DNA of 64,000 bases from NCBI GenBank assembly GCA_020698575.1, contig CM036254.1, positions 23,784,026-23,848,025 on the forward strand, read 5' to 3'. The stretch is from Bostrychus sinensis (Eukaryota; Chordata; Actinopteri; Gobiiformes; Eleotridae). Position 1 is the stretch's first letter; each line of letters opens with the position of its first letter. A program made the translations under genes and the position numbers. Positions 26,602 through 57,923 of this stretch are shown in pieces. The notes below the pieces were generated by a model, which was not told where the DNA came from, did not search any database, and saw nothing but the letters and a program-made list of their open reading frames with translations.

Positions 26602-27051
26602 TTGAAGAGATAGTTCAGTTTTTTGTAAAAGGAGATCCTAAAGATACTTGAGGATTGTTTCCTACTCTAGATGTAAAAATACTGAAAGCTTGGAAAAGCA
26701 AACAGGAGCAATGACTTTGTGTTATATAGTGAAACCCAAACAAATAGTGCTATTAGTGCAAGCTTTTAACACAGTTTTAACAAATGACTATCTGTTCATA
26801 TGCTAATTTACACATTTTCTCAACTTACAATAAATATATATCTTAGACCACATATTTAAATTGACCCAGACTTCCTCTTATTTAGTGTAAAATCCATTTT
26901 ACTGGCCCGATTCTCAGCACTACATGACTATGGTTCTGTGGTCTTCCTCCTGACTGCTTTTCCAAACAGGGAGTGTGCCGATAACTATCTACTATCCAAA
27001 AGTGTCTAATAGGAACCACCACATTTACAAAATACAACACTATTCCTTTAA
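26602..27051. mobile_element. decayed TTAA-type MITE in PACS 3' UTR
   Basis: Left TTGAAGAGATAGTTCAG and right ACACTATTCCTTTAA are degenerate versions of the ends at 54550-54803. The blocks GTCTAAT-AGGAA and CCACATTTACAAA occur in the same order in both copies. Confidence 0.55.
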
Positions 27052-27828
27052 CATAAATGCCAAATATATTTCCTTGTTGTTATGAAGTTGTACAATGCAA
27101 ACACTAGTAGTACTTACTCATACATTTCCCTCTTTGTGATGCACTTTGATGTGGTTTTATATACATTTTATCTCAAATTGGGACATGCTTTTGATTTATA
27201 TTTGAAATAACCACTACCTAGAGACTAGACAAACCCGTGTGTTATTTGATCCTTCTTATTAGAGGGATGCTGCATTTGCCCTTTGAGGTCTGAAAAATGT
27301 TGGAAAAATGGCTTTGTTACTTTGTTTTTGCCACTTGATGTTGGAAAGCATATTTGCAGCTACCGCTGTCTGTTTCTGCCTATGTTTTAGCTGCCTAGGT
27401 TGTGAAATATTAACCAAGGCCAATATTTGAGGGAATTAGTCATGCAAAAAAGCCTTTCTCAAACTAAACAGGCAAGAGTATTTCATTTATTTGACCTCAA
27501 ATCTTTTTTGCCCTGACTCTAGAGGTAGCATGGGGGTATTTTACAAGGCTGGATCAATGAGCGGGCATGCTTATACTTTGTCTAAATCTCAAATCGAGCA
27601 CTGCAAAAATTGTCTGAAAAATCAGAGAGAAGACATGCCATCTCATTGTTCCTGATACTTGAAATGTCACCCAGTGTCTTTGCACAAACCCTATTTTAAA
27701 GGACATGACAGTATTTTTAAATTTACCACTAAAAATATGGGTTACTCTGCATGTTTTACTATAGATGTAAATATGTTTTGGATTTTTATATTGTTTGTTT
27801 CTTTCCATTCTCACAAGCAGTTGTGTTA

Positions 27829-27834
27829 AATAAA
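27829..27834 (+). terminator. polyadenylation signal of the PACS-family gene
   Basis: AATAAA is followed by a T-rich and GT-containing stretch. It is the last strong hexamer before the oppositely oriented mrpl2 gene. Confidence 0.55.
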
Positions 27835-27864
27835 ATTTTTAATCTTCTGTACAAATACCTTGTC

Positions 27865-27870
27865 TTTATT
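27865..27870 (-). terminator. mrpl2: polyadenylation signal of mrpl2
   Basis: TTTATT on the plus strand reads AATAAA on the minus strand, 68 bp past the mrpl2 stop codon. It is the first canonical hexamer downstream of that stop. Confidence 0.6.
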
Positions 27871-27937
27871 TCATCTTACGTTACACATTTCTTACATTGT
27901 AAAGCACTATTGTCCAGTCCAAAGAAGACTCCTATTG

Positions 27938-29829
27938 TTATTTAGCTGCTATTGAAGGCAGATTAACATAGCTCTTCATTGGAGGCAGAGGTTTGATCTT
28001 GCGTCCAGCCCAGCCTCCCTTTCTTTGCCATAAACCACTTGAAGGACGGATACCAAACCAGCGATTGCGTCCTGCTTTTCCAATAATTTCTTTGTTGTGG
28101 TCAATGTTGGACACTCGGCCCACTGTGACCATGCAAGACTCAAGGACCTGTGTGGAAGGAAAATACATAGATATTTAATGTGCAATGACAAAAATGTTTT
28201 AATTACTTCAAATTAGCTCACCTGCACTTGTTGCTTTGAAGGAAGTTGGACAATTGCTGTTCCATTGACTTTACGGAGCAGTACACCACTTGTACCTAAC
28301 ACAAGCAATATTTTAATAAGTGATACTGAAGTCAATACAGAAGTGAAGTGAAGAATCGAGTGTCGTTTACAAACTAATAATGCTGAACTTCTCTTCCATA
28401 ATTCCCAATAATGTTTAAACTTTGGGAAAATAGGTCAGGAATCTAGTTCATTTCTTTTTGTTTACTTGAGCAATAGATACAGGTATATTAATTTTGCACT
28501 GTAATATAATATCCATTTTATACCATTTTATAGTGCTCAAAGGAGTACCCCCTTTTCTCTGTAAAAACAGACAACTGTATTTTTACATCAATACAGTTTA
28601 AATGTGTAAAATACAAATTTGACTCTGATTAATTAGCAAATTTCTACACTTTCCCAGTCTTATCTACTGTTATGTGTAATGTAAGATTCAGTTTACCTGC
28701 AGCACGAATGTACTGTGATCCTCTCCCTGGTTTTATCTCCAGGTTGTTGACCAGAGTCCCCACAGCAAGAGCTCCCAGTGGGTAAGCATCCCCTTCATTA
28801 GCTGAAACTATGGACAAATACAAATGATACACATTTATGAGCTAGCCCACAAGTTACACAGTTAACAGTACTCCATGACACCTTTAGTAAGTTTAGATTT
28901 GTACCTGCCATGCGTCCAATGATTCCAGATGTCTTGATCATGTCCCCAACCTGCATGTTCTCTGTAGCAATGATCCATCTTTTTCTCTTGCCTCCAGCGA
29001 TAAGGGCAATGTCTGCAGATCTATGAAGAGACAGTAGCATGTTCACTTGTGGGCCCTTGCTTCATGTAGACAGACCATTGTGTGCTGTAGTGAACACTGA
29101 TTTCACCTGCACGGGTCGTATCGCACTTCTACAACTTTTTCTTCAAATGGCTTCTCTTCCTTGTCTGGTTCATAGCGGAGTCGCTGGAAGTCTACCCACC
29201 GATATCTTTGTTTGTGTCCACCGCCGATACCATGTGTGCGTATTCTTCCTGTTTTAAAAAGTGGGCATTTTTACAGATGGTTGTCCAGATATTATACCAA
29301 TACTTGATAAAACTTCTTATCCACTCTCTATATTTGATATTATTATCATTTACACAGATATGATTGTGAAAGAAGAGTAACTGACAAATGTTGTCAAGAG
29401 TTGAACTAATGGCTGTACTGGAGAAATTTAAAAGGGCTATTATCCTTGATTTTAAGATTTCTCTTTTGATTTTTATGGCTTGATTCAAAGAACTTCCATG
29501 TAATCACCTGAGTGGTCCCTGCCTCCAGTCTTCCTCATTCCAATGGGTCTGATAGTGTACTTCTCCCTCTTTTTCCAGCAGGTCTTGTTCTGCTCCAGGG
29601 CAGCTGTGGTCTGAAAGCCTCTGCATTGTCCCAGGGCACAAAACAGCTGACCTCCAGCTTTAGCCTGAGCTACACCCTGTTATAAATACAAAGATTGTTT
29701 GTATTTCACGTTTTTGAACCAGGATTATTGCGAACAGTTCCGTGTTATTTACAGTACCTGGTAGGAGAGCAGAGCAGGCTGTGACAATGTCAGGGAGCGA
29801 AGAGCTCTACTCAGACACGACACCGCCAT
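27938..29829 (-). CDS. mrpl2: 39S/mt-LSU ribosomal protein uL2m (MRPL2), complete
   Basis: Mitochondrial large-subunit protein of the L2 family, which supports 23S-type rRNA near the peptidyl-transferase centre. Exons in transcript order: 29829-29758, 29676-29508, 29248-29107, 29020-28905, 28801-28697, 28295-28222, 28147-27938. All are GT-AG, total 888 nt, 295 aa, close to the roughly 305 aa of the human protein. The start ATG lies in an Arg/Ser/Leu-rich, acid-free leader (MAVSCLSRALRSLTLS) fitting a mitochondrial targeting peptide. Conserved blocks: KTGGRDHSGRIR near 74-84, GGGHKQRYR at 89-97, GKRKRWIIATENMQ in the OB-fold half, GVLLRKVNG, VGRVSNIDHNK, GKAGRNRW, and GGWAGRKIKPLPPMKSYV at the C-terminus. 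Residue 267 is Gln where I recall His in mammals (WHRKGG versus WQRKGG). It converges on the PACS gene and lies head to head with klc4. Confidence 0.96.
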
Positions 29830-30258
29830 CACACAGTCCCTTCACTGTAGATACAGTCCCCCCACTGTAATACGGTCGTAGTTTCAGTAAATAATACCCA
29901 ACAGAAGACATTAGCAATATGATATGCCTAACTGTAAACGTTCTCTTAGAGCTCTTTAGCAGGACTCTTAGCTGTATCTGTTCAAATGGGCAACCTTCTA
30001 CATATTTCTTCTTTAACAAAACTACATCTCTATTAACTCAACCCTCCTTGTTATGACAAACTGGAGTAGACGTTTACTGATCCTTACAAATGTCAAGTAG
30101 CAGTACGCTAACTGTTAAACCATAAATAAATTAAAGAGCTGAGCAGCTTCCCTTTATGCGCTAATTACCCGGCTTATTGTTTAACTTAAAACTAATTACA
30201 GTGTAAAAGATTTCCATTATTATCTCGTTTTTTGCTTAATTCATCTCAAGTCTCTCAC

Positions 30259-30310
30259 CTGCGTCCTTCACAGCGCTGCACGCCGCGTCGCGTACTGATG
30301 ACGCATATTT
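30259..30310 (-). promoter_or_regulatory. mrpl2: probable non-coding exon 1 / core promoter of mrpl2
   Basis: On the minus strand a small CG-rich patch ends in the donor ACGCAG|GTGAGA, with the exon edge at 30259. A matching acceptor TCTACAG lies 15 nt upstream of the mrpl2 ATG (exon edge 29844). A TGACGCAT element (CRE/ATF-like) sits at the upstream side, near 30298-30306. The transcription start is inferred from composition only. Confidence 0.5.
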
Positions 30311-30831
30311 AGACATGCTATTTTTCCTTTTTTGCATTTTGAACAAAAGTAACCTCATTTTTAAAGACGGTATTATTATTTGGCTTTTGTAGTATATTTT
30401 TGCAATGAGCTGTGGTTTTACTGTTTTTTGATAAACAGAAAAGGCGACATTTTCACCACAGATATAATTATGAAGAGTAATACTCAAGTAGACAAGAAGA
30501 TGTCACTGTCGATCTTGTTATTTTTACTGCTGCGCTACATCCATGGATTTAACCCTCAGCCCTCCTGGCATGTATTTTTTGCTTTCATTTTGGCATTTAT
30601 TGTGCTAGGATGATAATATTTGACAAAGGTGTTCGTTAATAAATTACTTTCAGCGTCACAAATGAAAAAAAAAAAAGAAGAAAATTCTATAGTCTGGAAA
30701 AAAACACTCAAAGCCCTTTTTTGAGCCCATTGACTTAAAGTCACTTTTTTACTCTACTGCCAATTACAATACAGAAATGTTAACTCATGTTAATTCTTCT
30801 GTAACCCTGTCAGTCAGCAGTAAAAAATAAG

Positions 30832-30833
30832 AA

Positions 30834-30912
<79 letters not shown>
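30832..30912. repeat. compound microsatellite (ATAA)n-(ATA)n
   Basis: About 14 uninterrupted ATAA units pass directly into about 8 ATA units. It lies in the head-to-head spacer between mrpl2 and klc4 and is likely length-polymorphic. Confidence 0.97.
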
Positions 30913-30914
<2 letters not shown>

Positions 30915-31111
30915 CACCACCGGATCTAATATTTTCTCATTGCATTGTAGTAAATAATTCCCTTATAATTCCCATTAGATGATTGTAGCCCAGCCCTTTT
31001 AGGGCTTTAAGAGGAAGAACGTGAGTTTCAGCCCTTTTAGTGTGATTTTCTGCCCTCTTTTTGTAATGGCACAAGCAAAAATGTATCAGAATCGGCGTTA
31101 GGGCTCATCAG

Positions 31112-31233
31112 TACGGAAGCGCATAGTAGTCACCAAAAAAAAAAAAAACTATCTCGTAATTACGACTTATTTTCTCGTAATTACGAGATAGTTTTTTTTT
31201 TTTTTTTTTTGGTGACTACTATGCGCTTCCGTA
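31112..31233. mobile_element. foldback MITE-like palindrome with 6-bp flanking duplication
   Basis: TACGGAAGCGCATAGTAG-TCACC at the left is the exact reverse complement of the right end. Each arm continues through an A or T run into an AACTATCTCGTAATTACGA arm, leaving only a short loop. CATCAG flanks both sides (31106-31111 and 31234-31239), as expected for a target-site duplication. The arms would form a stem of about 55 bp. It has no coding capacity. Confidence 0.85.
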
Positions 31234-31499
31234 CATCAGAGATCTGTGCGGGACTGGTAATCCCTGCACTACATATAAACATTTTGCATCTTTAAATAGT
31301 AAATTATTCATGTTTTATTTGCAAATATGGAGGAATTATATGAATTTAATAATAATAATGGCAGAAATACAATTACATTTATATCAAGCTATAAGATTTA
31401 TTCGCATTTAGGATACAATTCTAACATTCCCAATAGGTTCCCTCAACTTAAAAGCTTGCACGTGTTTTTGTAATAAACTGAATAACAGAATGAAACAAA

Positions 31500-31610
31500 C
31501 ATAACGTCATTGTTTTCGTCTGAGCCGCGGTGGATTGTGGGAAATCCTGCTGCTTCAGACATTTTGGATCAAAGCGGCGGAGCTGAGCTGGACGCCAGTT
31601 GTAGCTCTCG
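31500..31610 (+). promoter_or_regulatory. klc4: klc4 promoter and non-coding exon 1
   Basis: A CG-rich patch holds GGATTGTGGGAA (reverse complement TTCCCACAATCC, close to the ZNF143/SBS core) and AAAGCGGCGGAG. It ends in a strong donor, CTCTCG|GTAAGT, at 31610/31611. The next plus-strand acceptor I trust is at 38651/38652, just before the klc4 ATG, so this is read as the 5' UTR exon. The 5' limit is approximate. Confidence 0.65.
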
Positions 31611-34600
31611 GTAAGTGGGCTGATTTTACACAATTAATACTGTTAGTTTACCACCTTTTGTGGGATTTAATTATGGCCAAAGCCATTCGATATTGACTCG
31701 TGTGTAATAAATCATTACTCTGTCCGTTTGACCAAGATAAAGCCTGATAAACTACAGGGAGGGGTGAGGTTAGCATTGCTCGGGCTAATGCTAGTCTCTC
31801 GCTGACGGCAGAGCCAAACCTCAGAAAATAAAATGTTTAAAAATGCAAACTTTTCGCTAAGTAATGTCACATGAGACATTTAATTGGTACAGAAAAGTAA
31901 ACTAAAACAGAGTCACGCATCTGAGGTGGACTGTGTAAATGAGGTTAATTGGCAGCCTTTGCTTGTAATTACAGAGGCATAATAGTGAAATCATGTCAGT
32001 CATAGTTAAATGTCCAGCCTGAAACAATCTGCGCTGTTGTGTCTACGTTTACCTACTAATTTACTTCTTATTTACCGTATTTTAATGAAATAAATCTTCG
32101 CTTATTTATTGGGGAAATTTGATGTCTGGAGATGCAGCTGACTCCGTAGAAAATCTGTAAATCTTGTCGAAGGTGACAGTACAAACCTCATAAAACGCAA
32201 TTTCTAGCATTGTCTTTGACTTTTCACATATCACTTCCGAATGGACGCAAGTAAAATGAGTTACAGGTGTTTTTGTTTTTCTCAATAAAAGGGCAGCATT
32301 TAGTGTGCGTAGAATTTATTTATTTTTTATGCAGTAATGTGGCTTAAACCAAGATGAAATTGGTGTGCTTGGGGTCTGGTGGGAAGGGCATCAGGTCACT
32401 GGGTCTTGATCAATAATACTGCCACTCGCACATGCTTTATCTGAAGATGGATAAGGCAGCTATTATATCTATATTTTGTATCATTTTTAAAATCCTCCAA
32501 ACTGTCCAGTAATGGCTTTTTAAAATCATATTAATTATCTCATTTGAATCCAAGGAATAATATGGTTGTAGGCATGAAATGTATAATATCTTAAAATGTG
32601 GACTTGTACATTATTTTATAAGCAATGTGTGTTTGGCCAAGCACTCTTGACAAAATAATAATAATTAATAAAACGTTTAATTTCCTACTATTTAGAATGA
32701 TTGAAGATATGGGCATTATTATTTTGAGTGATTTGTAGAACTCAATGTTTTTCTATAAAAAATATTTATTAACATACTGTATTGAGAGACTGTTATCCTT
32801 TGAGCTTCACGACCATAGCTGTACTCCTCATCTCCTCCATAAAGACCTCTGTAACAGCTGGTTCAGTGGATGATTGATGGCTGTGGACAGTGTCACTGGC
32901 ACTTCCTCCGGTTGGTCCCGGCCACACCCTCTGACATTGCTGCCTCTGCTGTTTTCTTTTTTTTTTCCTGTGGCCAGTGCAGTGGACAGACAGTGGGAGG
33001 GAGGGATGCATATCTGCTCGGGAAATGGAGCAGGATGATGCGATCTACCGGTGTCAGGCTTCAGTGTGGAGATGAGAAGGAAATGTATTTCAAAACCTGG
33101 ACTGAAACTGGGTGGATTATAATATATACAATGGATGATGACTGATTTGGTGCACTAAATGGATCTCATAAAAGTGCTTTTGTATAATAAAGCCTAGCAA
33201 TTTTTATCTCTTATTTAAACCATTCTGAAACATTAATATTAAGTGTACAAATACTGTTTTTTTTTTTTTTTTTTAGCTAGAGCTTGTAATGGAGTTTGTT
33301 ATTATGCTGTTAATCACTTAGGCATGGGAAATATGTATCAAAGTGCTTTAGGAGGCAAATTTACTACACAGATATTTGCATCCGGTCAGCACTAAAAATC
33401 AGTAGAAATGAAACCCTTAGCATAGCAAATATAGATATTTTGTCAAGTCTGTCAGTTGATACTGGGTGCTTTCACACTGTTACAGCATGTACAACTCTGA
33501 ACACAGCTCAGATCCTAATATGGCCATTATTAGTGTCTAGAAATAATATTACAAATGACTGGAAAAATACCTGTATTCTGATTGAATATTGCTTTGTACA
33601 TTGCAGTAAAACGAAGTAATGTGTGTTTTGCCGATTAAATAAATCCAGCAGGCTTATTATTCATATTTTTATTATTTCTACCATTTGTGAAAACTAACTT
33701 GATTGAATAGAAAATGCCTATTATTACAAGATTAGGCCTTTTAGGACGATACCTTATGTCCACATTGCTCTGTTGACCATTGCTCCAGAGAAGCTGTATT
33801 TCAATATATTCTGACCTTTGCTCTCACTGCACCATGTTCATAAAATGTAGTTCATCGTGTCACAACCAGGAAGCATCGGTTTTTTATCAGTGGATTTTAA
33901 ATGTTATGGGTTAGAAGATATTTACAGCTTTATGACTTTAAGAAATGTGCAGCTTGGCACTTCCCGGTATAGTTTACAGCATTTTTCATATTATGTGCTT
34001 CATGGTCCCAGAGGTTTAACCTTAGTCATAGTTGCGTCCCTCGGCTTTGGAGCAGTACAGGAGTTACTAGAGTCTATTCCACTGAGGCTCATTACGGCTG
34101 TCTGATCGAAAGGCACAGTCTACCATCCCTCCCTGATCTGAAAGGCTAGCTGGCTTTAAATATTTGTAAGTAGTCTATTTATATGGACTAGACCAGCCAT
34201 TAGATTTTTTTATGACTTTTGATTATCAGACTAAATTAAGAATGTTTTTTGTTAAATAGGGCTGTACCATATGAGGAAAATTAATGATAGCTGATAACTA
34301 TGTGATAATTGTGTTAATATATTTGAGTTAAGTTGCTGTTGTAAAAGTTTTGTATTTTATAGCCATATTGCAATACAAGCAGTTCTTTGCAATCGAAATG
34401 CTGCTGTTGTGGTTATTACAATCTTTTGTGCAACCCTAATTTGCAAAAATGAGGAAAAACCAAAAGATATATGGAGTTAATGGCAAATGCAACATCATAG
34501 ATTATTGTTTTTTTGAGCACTATTTTGCTGTCTATTTTCCTCTCTTCCCTCCCCCATCGCCCTACTGTCTGCCTCTGTGGGCGGGACTGTCTCTCTGTGC

Positions 34601-35149
34601 TTGGCCTCAGTCAATGCTGCTCTGTCGGGGCACTGAGAAGGTCACCATCATCTCCCATCTCAATATTATTACTCTCCTCCTCCTTTCCTGTTTGGCTATT
34701 TCATGGATTAGCTTCAACATTTTATTGAAATTACTGATGTGTAATGCATTTGCCTGAAGAGGAGACATGATGTCATCAGCCATTCCTAGAACCAAACGAA
34801 GAGGCGTGATCTGACAGTGAGGTTAGTCTGGCTCAACAAGCTGCAGCTAAAACATTTACTGCATGAATAATACAAGGATTATATTCTGAGCAGACCATCA
34901 CTGATGCGTTGCCGTGAGGCATCATCTAAAGAAACTGGATCATCTAAATTAGTAATTTAAGTAACTGGGTTTATCCCCGTGTTTTTCATGTGAATAGTTA
35001 AGTTAATACTGTATGTCCAGTACTTGGCAAACTATATTAACCTATATATTTTTGGCTTGGTAGGTCAGCAACTTTGCCTATACAACTGCCTATATTTGCA
35101 TTGTAAATATTTAATATGGTTTGACAAAATACTAGAAGCTAGTATTAAG

Positions 35150-35345
35150 CTAGAAGATGTAGTACCTAGATCTGAACTTGAACAAGGAATTTTCTAGTTC
35201 AGGAAGAAATGCTCTATGAATCAAACCACAAAGCCCTTATATCTCACTATTGAACAAAATCCTTTCAAAATTTGATTCTGACAGTGTTCCGGATCAAACA
35301 CCAAAAATTATAATTACCCCCTTGTCCTATTACTGACCTTTGTGG
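35150..35345. mobile_element. fragment of the 50025/57924 MITE family
   Basis: Shares TTCTAGTTCAGG, ACCACAAAGCCCTTATATCTC and CTTGTCCTATTACTGACCTT with the copy at 57924. Ends missing. Confidence 0.6.
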
Positions 35346-38194
35346 TATATTTTGTGTTATCTTGCTAACAGACAAGCTTTCCAGCATCAGCGATTAGTGC
35401 ATTAATGCCTTTTTTATATGGTAAGCTCTTCACAACATAGCAAACTAGCAAGATATACAAGTCAACCCAGCCTTCATTAAAAGAAATGACAAGTATGCAC
35501 CATGTTATTGTTTTGATTTTGGATACAATCAGATACCCATAGCACACAGATAAGTTGATTGGTGCATCCTTTGACCCACATTCAAACATTTTATTATGTA
35601 TTTTAGCTCTAATACAGTAAGTATAGCATGCTTAGTATAGAAAAGCTATATACACAATCTATTTTCAACCCCTGTAATGGTTTGTGACAAGTTTTACGAA
35701 ACATAGTTTGAAGTAAATGTTAAAGATTAATACAAGGTCAATATTTGGAGGTAAACAGAGCTGGACTTTATCTCACCTCCTTTAACATGTAGAAAACATT
35801 AACTTCACAAGAAAGTGTGAAGTGCCCTTGATATTTGAGTTTGTATTTGATCATGCTTTGAATGACATTAAAGTGCTGCGTCACCCTTTTAGTGCTTTTA
35901 TACTTTGGACTATTGAGAGGCTGCAGCAGGTAACCGTCTTGATATGAGAAAATCAAAGAGACCATTTTGATGCTGTTCAGAGCAGCTAAGAGCTTTGGCA
36001 CCAGACAGTATCAAGGAAAACCTACAAAGCAAACTTTCATGACATCAAATTAAAGGCTTTGTGGAGTAATGCTTAGAAAATATCTACTTTGATACATGGC
36101 TTGTGACTAGTGAATTTTTTATGCATTTGGACTGCAGGCAATGGTATGAAATGCAAGTTATCTGTTGTATGCCAACAAACTTTACTTACCAATTTTTATT
36201 TTTTATTTTATTTTTTGCATTTTACAGGTGACTCCAAAACTTCTGGTAATTTACAATTCAGCTATATCCAATGTAGCACTGTTTTGTTATTTTGCTGTTC
36301 TTATTTTAAACTGAAGTAGGGATACAAAATTCAGTAAATGATTAAATGGCACATCCGTTGTCATACATGAGTAGGATAGGTAGTCATGGATCCCAGAGGG
36401 GAACTTCAGGATATGAGATGTCCTTGCTCTTCTTTCCTTTTGCAGAATATAGATGCTGGGTTATGTTGTTTAATTTGATATAATCATCTTCCATGTCAGG
36501 GCATCAACTTTGCTCCCAGCTGGCACCTCTCTTTTTTTCCCCTTTCTTTTGAATTATGCTTCAACAAAACACTACAGAAACAAAATTTAAAGGGAAAAAA
36601 TGGGAATTAATTTTGTGCCCATAGTAGTATGCATCTATATGTTATTGCCCAACTTCTTGTTGAGCAGTTTACCAACTCAGAGCTGCATTCCAATTTTTTC
36701 AAGGTTTGAAAAGAATTATTGGAATTATTTTTCAACTTATAGTTTTGGCAGTTACAGTTGCCGAGTTGCTCCTTCTAAACTATAGTGCATTGTAATCAGG
36801 CTAAGACATTGTCTAATTTTTATTTTATTGCTATTCTAGCAAAAATGTATGTCTAACTCATCTGTAGGTAAAGTAGCTATTCATAATAAAATTAGGTTAA
36901 TGACTGAGGAATATTATCTATCAGACAAGGACATTATACCAGCCCCAGCTTTAAAACATTCAAAAGGAACATATTTTTGACCAGCCTATTGTTAGTTATT
37001 GTTTAGCTCTCTGTAAGAGGCAATGGTCAAAGGTGGATATACAGTATATCTAACTTTGAAGACTTTTTTTTAAGTCAATAAGAGCAAAAAGTACATGATG
37101 TATTGTACAAGTGCAGTTTAAATAGGTGCTTGCATAGTTAATGAACAGATATTCTTTGCAGGACTTTTTGGTTTCCTTAAGACAAAGGCAGAAATCCAGT
37201 AAGTAGCAGCTCTGGGAGTGGCTCTCTCACTAATGTTGCGGTACATTTTCTGTTGGCAGATGGCTCTAGGCTTGTGTCTATTAATGTACATCTCTCCATT
37301 TTTAACCCTCTGTGCTCTCTTGTGCTTACATCCAAACTGCAGCAGCTCAGCATCAGGGCTGGGCCAGTGAGTCATAGGTCAACTCCAGACTGTATGGAAG
37401 AAAATAGCACTGTATATTTCATTTTGCTGCAAAGGATGTTGTTGTTTGGGTGTGTTTTTGTAGCTTTTTGTCACGTCATCCTCTCCTCGACTCCATCCAG
37501 CAGCAAAGCCCTCAGTTTGAATCAAGTGTTGGCACCAGAAGGCATGGCTCTGCAGCAGCTGTGAACTCTCTGTTGCTCCGAAAACTGCAATCTGACTCAC
37601 AAATGCAGCCTATTATTGGTCTCTGAAAGTCTATCCACTGGAATAATGTGTCTCTGTAGCTGCAGCCATGCAAAATGTAGGCGTTTTACTAGCCCTTATT
37701 TTGCATTTGGCCTTTCAGAGCAGATAAACATAACAGTCTATTGTGTTTTACAAGACTAGCCTATTTTCATATCTCAGCAAAGGCACACAGTGAGAGTTTG
37801 ATATTATTATTTCAGCAAAAAAGGCTGATGTGGCATACTTACTGATATTGGACTTGATTTAGTGATGTAAAAGCATGAGTTCATTTGCTTGTAATGGCTG
37901 TTGTCTCAGTGGTGAATCATGTTGTGATCTTATTAATGAGGCACCATATAGCCACCAGCTATATTGCATTGTGTAGACCACACATTTACTATATACATTA
38001 CTGTTGGTATACATTGCACATAGTCAGCCTGCCCAACTGTTTTCATTTATCTAATTTGTAAAGATCGCTGTCTAGATCCAGGATAAAAATTAACAAAAAA
38101 AAACATTGTGTGATAGGGCAAAAGATACCAACTCTTTTGCTTTTAGAAGATTGCTTTTAGTCAAATCGTTACTATGTTTTGTTTTTTGGCCATT

Positions 38195-38340
38195 TTCAGG
38201 CTTGTTTTATAGGACAGAGTATAGTAGGAAATCAGGGGGAGAGCAGAGAGAGACGTTCAGCAAACTGTCGGAGACCAGACTCAAGCCCACAACACCGAGG
38301 CAGGCTCTAGTTGCCTTATATGCCACAGCTCTACCACTGT
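38195..38340 (+). repeat. dispersed repeat fragment with tRNA-like segment
   Basis: ATAGGACAGAGTATAGTAGG, then GACGTTCAGCAAA and CCAGACTCAAGCCCACAAC, then CCACAGCTCTACCACT. This order matches a common teleost repeat that I recognise but cannot name. Confidence 0.5.
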
Positions 38341-38673
38341 TACTATACTAAAACATAATGGTTTTATGGCTTATATTTGTATTTTTGCTGTAAATTTGTT
38401 ATTATATATTGACTACTGAATAGTAATGGATGGTAGGCTACAAAACCACCAGAAAGGAAAATTAAGTTCTCAAATGGAAAAGTCCAGAAATTTAGGCTGT
38501 TTGGTATTTGTATGTGAATTTAAACAACTAGTTCTTGCGTTACAATAGCTTATTTGGAAAGACTGTGTTCCATTTCAGAATGAGGGAACAGAAATGAGAC
38601 CAAGTGCTAAATGAAAGCAAACTCTCACCATTTCACTGTGTTTTTATGCAGGTCTCCCTGAGCTACAGAGAAG

Positions 38674-57741
<19,068 letters not shown>

Positions 57742-57923
57742 GCTGCTCCCATTACACTCTGAGGCATCAACTACAACACTACCAGACATAATCTATCACA
57801 CTCCTTTTGGATGAGCTAAATCATATCCAAAGACTATTTCTTGAATATTTTGACCCAAAGACATCTACAAAATTAGGAATGTACATTTTTGTTTATAATT
57901 TTGTTTCTAAAATGCATATAGTA

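Larger units (their letters stand above)
25096..27850 (+). other. pacs1: 3' UTR of the PACS-family gene
   Basis: About 2.75 kb of AT-rich non-coding sequence follows the TGA. It has no convincing ORF and ends just after an AATAAA hexamer at 27829-27834. Other AATAAA-like hexamers, for example near 26830, could give shorter transcripts. A transposon-derived segment occupies roughly 26602-27051. The exact cleavage site is inferred, not seen. Confidence 0.65.
31611..38651 (+). other. klc4: klc4 intron 1 (7 kb), no coding exon recognised
   Basis: AT-rich non-coding sequence. It holds a degraded copy of the repeat family also found at 50025 and 57924 (about 35150-35345) and a tRNA-like dispersed repeat fragment near 38195-38340. 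GC-richer islands near 32.8-33.1, 34.5-34.8 and 37.2-37.6 kb have no convincing exon structure. No conserved ORF was seen. Confidence 0.7.

Noticed and set aside
32870..33145. 91-codon ORF in klc4 intron 1
   Set aside because: Cysteine- and Phe-rich low-complexity stretch over a poly-T tract with no conserved motif.
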